This document shows, piece after piece, positions 4,912 to 5,616 of a DNA stretch of 5,616 bases. Numbering within the stretch: the stretch's first letter is position 1; each line of letters begins with the position of its first letter. The stretch is from Phycisphaerales bacterium (GTDB lineage: Bacteria; Planctomycetota; Phycisphaerae; Phycisphaerales; UBA1924): positions 1 through 5,616 of the forward strand of contig JAIEQQ010000508.1 in the NCBI GenBank assembly GCA_019747615.1, written 5' to 3'. The position numbers were made by a program, and so were the translations under genes. The notes under the pieces were generated by a model. The model saw only the letters and a list, made by a program, of their open reading frames with translations. It made no database searches and was not told the origin of the DNA.

Positions 4912-5556
4912 ATGAAGACGATCAAACTGTTCGTGGCTGCGACTGTTGCGTGCGCATCGCTTGGAATTTCATCGACCGCGCGGGCAACGCTGGTCGAGTT
5001 CACGTTCGGCGGCGTGATCACGTCGACAACAACGACGCCCGGGCCGACGTGGAGTCCTCCCAGCGCGTTCCCGAGCGTGCAGGTCGGGCAGGCGTGGTCG
5101 ATGCGGTACGTCTTCGAATCGGCATCCAACGGCACCGGCACGCAGCCGAGAGTGTTCAACGGCGCGATTCGTCAGATGCAACTGACGATCGGCAGCTCGA
5201 CGCTGGCACTGCCGCTGCCGCCGCAGACGACCGCACCGATCGGCTCGATCACACTCGGACAGAGCCTGTTCGGCGATCAGTACGACACTGCGGTGGGCCT
5301 GACCTTCGGCGGTACACCGGTGGCGACGGGAGTCGTGCTCATCGACCCGACCGGCAACGCGTTCAGCAGCACCTCGGCGCTGCCGACGACGCTGTCGCTA
5401 GACGCGTTCTCGAACCGGTTTTTCTTTCTTGGGCCGCTCAATGCGCAGAATCAGTATCGCGGCAGTGTGACGTTCTTTATCCCCGCGCCGGGTGCCGCCG
5501 CGGCGTTCGCGGGCGCGGGCGTGCTCGCGGCGCGCCGTCCGCGACCGCGGGCGTGA
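4912..5556 (+). CDS. Secreted PEP-CTERM-like protein of unknown function
   Basis: A 214-residue exported protein. The signal peptide has K2 and K5, a hydrophobic core at about 6-20 and a probable cleavage after A23-R24-A25. The mature part is rich in Thr, Ser, Gly and Pro, with short beta-strand-like segments. Its opening pattern (LVEFTFGG, a Thr run, then VGQAWSMRYVFES) resembles the beta-sandwich passenger domains common among PEP-CTERM proteins. The tail has P191-A192-P193-G194, an Ala/Gly-rich hydrophobic stretch at 195-207 and Arg208-Arg209 near the end. This is the tripartite layout of PEP-CTERM signals, which are processed by exosortase, but with PAPG in place of PEP. That variant is common in Phycisphaerae, and sorting to the outer surface is inferred. 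No catalytic motif is visible and the biological role is unknown. The gene is bracketed by direct copies of the 54-bp repeat, the downstream one starting 7 bp after the stop codon. Confidence 0.85.
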   Translation: MKTIKLFVAATVACASLGISSTARATLVEFTFGGVITSTTTTPGPTWSPPSAFPSVQVGQAWSMRYVFESASNGTGTQPRVFNGAIRQMQLTIGSSTLALPLPPQTTAPIGSITLGQSLFGDQYDTAVGLTFGGTPVATGVVLIDPTGNAFSSTSALPTTLSLDAFSNRFFFLGPLNAQNQYRGSVTFFIPAPGAAAAFAGAGVLAARRPRPRA

Positions 5557-5562
5557 GGTCTC

Positions 5563-5616
5563 CCACCCTCCCCCGGTTCCTACCGGGGGAGGTGCCGCGC
5601 TTCGCGGCGGAGGGGG
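5563..5616. repeat. Two-hairpin palindromic repeat, copy 2, cut by window end
   Basis: Every one of the 54 visible bases matches 4606-4659, in the same orientation and 957 bp away. Hairpin 1 arms are at 5568-5577 and 5582-5591; hairpin 2 follows, and the window ends inside the final G-run. Coming directly after the stop codon at 5556, it may protect the transcript 3' end. It lacks the T-run of an intrinsic terminator as far as can be seen. Confidence 0.85.

Noticed and set aside
4945..4956. Cys14 of the PEP-CTERM-like protein as a lipoprotein lipobox
   Set aside because: The preceding residues T-V-A do not give the usual Leu at -3, and a normal A-R-A signal peptidase I site follows at 23-25.
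4623..5159. Minus-strand open frame over the repeat region and PEP-CTERM-like gene
   Set aside because: It spans palindromic repeats and the antisense of a signal-peptide gene with a good Shine-Dalgarno sequence; no family features.

Overview
The window is GC-rich DNA with strong third-position GC in its genes. It probably comes from a planctomycete, most likely the class Phycisphaerae. The evidence is indirect: single genes separated by long structured spacers, a secreted protein ending in a PAPG / Ala-Gly / Arg-Arg variant of the PEP-CTERM sorting tail that is common in that group, and an uncharacterised secreted-looking protein at the left edge. No rRNA or tRNA is present to confirm this.

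Layout, all genes on the + strand. (1) 1-1212 is the 3' part of an unrecognised protein gene. (2) 1213-1497 is a regulatory spacer. It has a weak terminator, a 16-bp palindrome, a near-consensus sigma70 promoter (TTGACA, 17 bp, TACAGT) and, only about 28 nt after the -10 box, a very strong intrinsic terminator. Together these predict a noncoding transcript of about 60 nt carrying a run of nine C. (3) 1498-2580 is folP (dihydropteroate synthase, folate synthesis). (4) 2581-2803 is a spacer with a possible trxA promoter and a leader hairpin. (5) 2804-3133 is thioredoxin, closed by a strong intrinsic terminator at 3191-3233. (6) 3245-3307 is an array of nine degenerate heptamers. (7) 3419-4531 is a Gfo/Idh/MocA-family NAD(P)-dependent oxidoreductase. 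(8) 4532-4911 is a gene-free mosaic of repeats: a second heptamer array of different sequence, a two-hairpin palindromic element and a diverged relative of it. (9) 4912-5556 is a secreted PEP-CTERM-like protein. (10) 5563-5616 is a second copy of the two-hairpin element, cut by the window end and identical to the first over all 54 visible bases.

The protein genes do not form a pathway. Folate synthesis, thiol redox, a sugar-type dehydrogenase and a surface protein each appear to be transcribed from their own spacer. The spacers hold most of the interest: the predicted short C-tract RNA with paired operator-like palindromes, the two 7-bp-period arrays, and the repeated hairpin element that brackets the PEP-CTERM-like gene in direct orientation.
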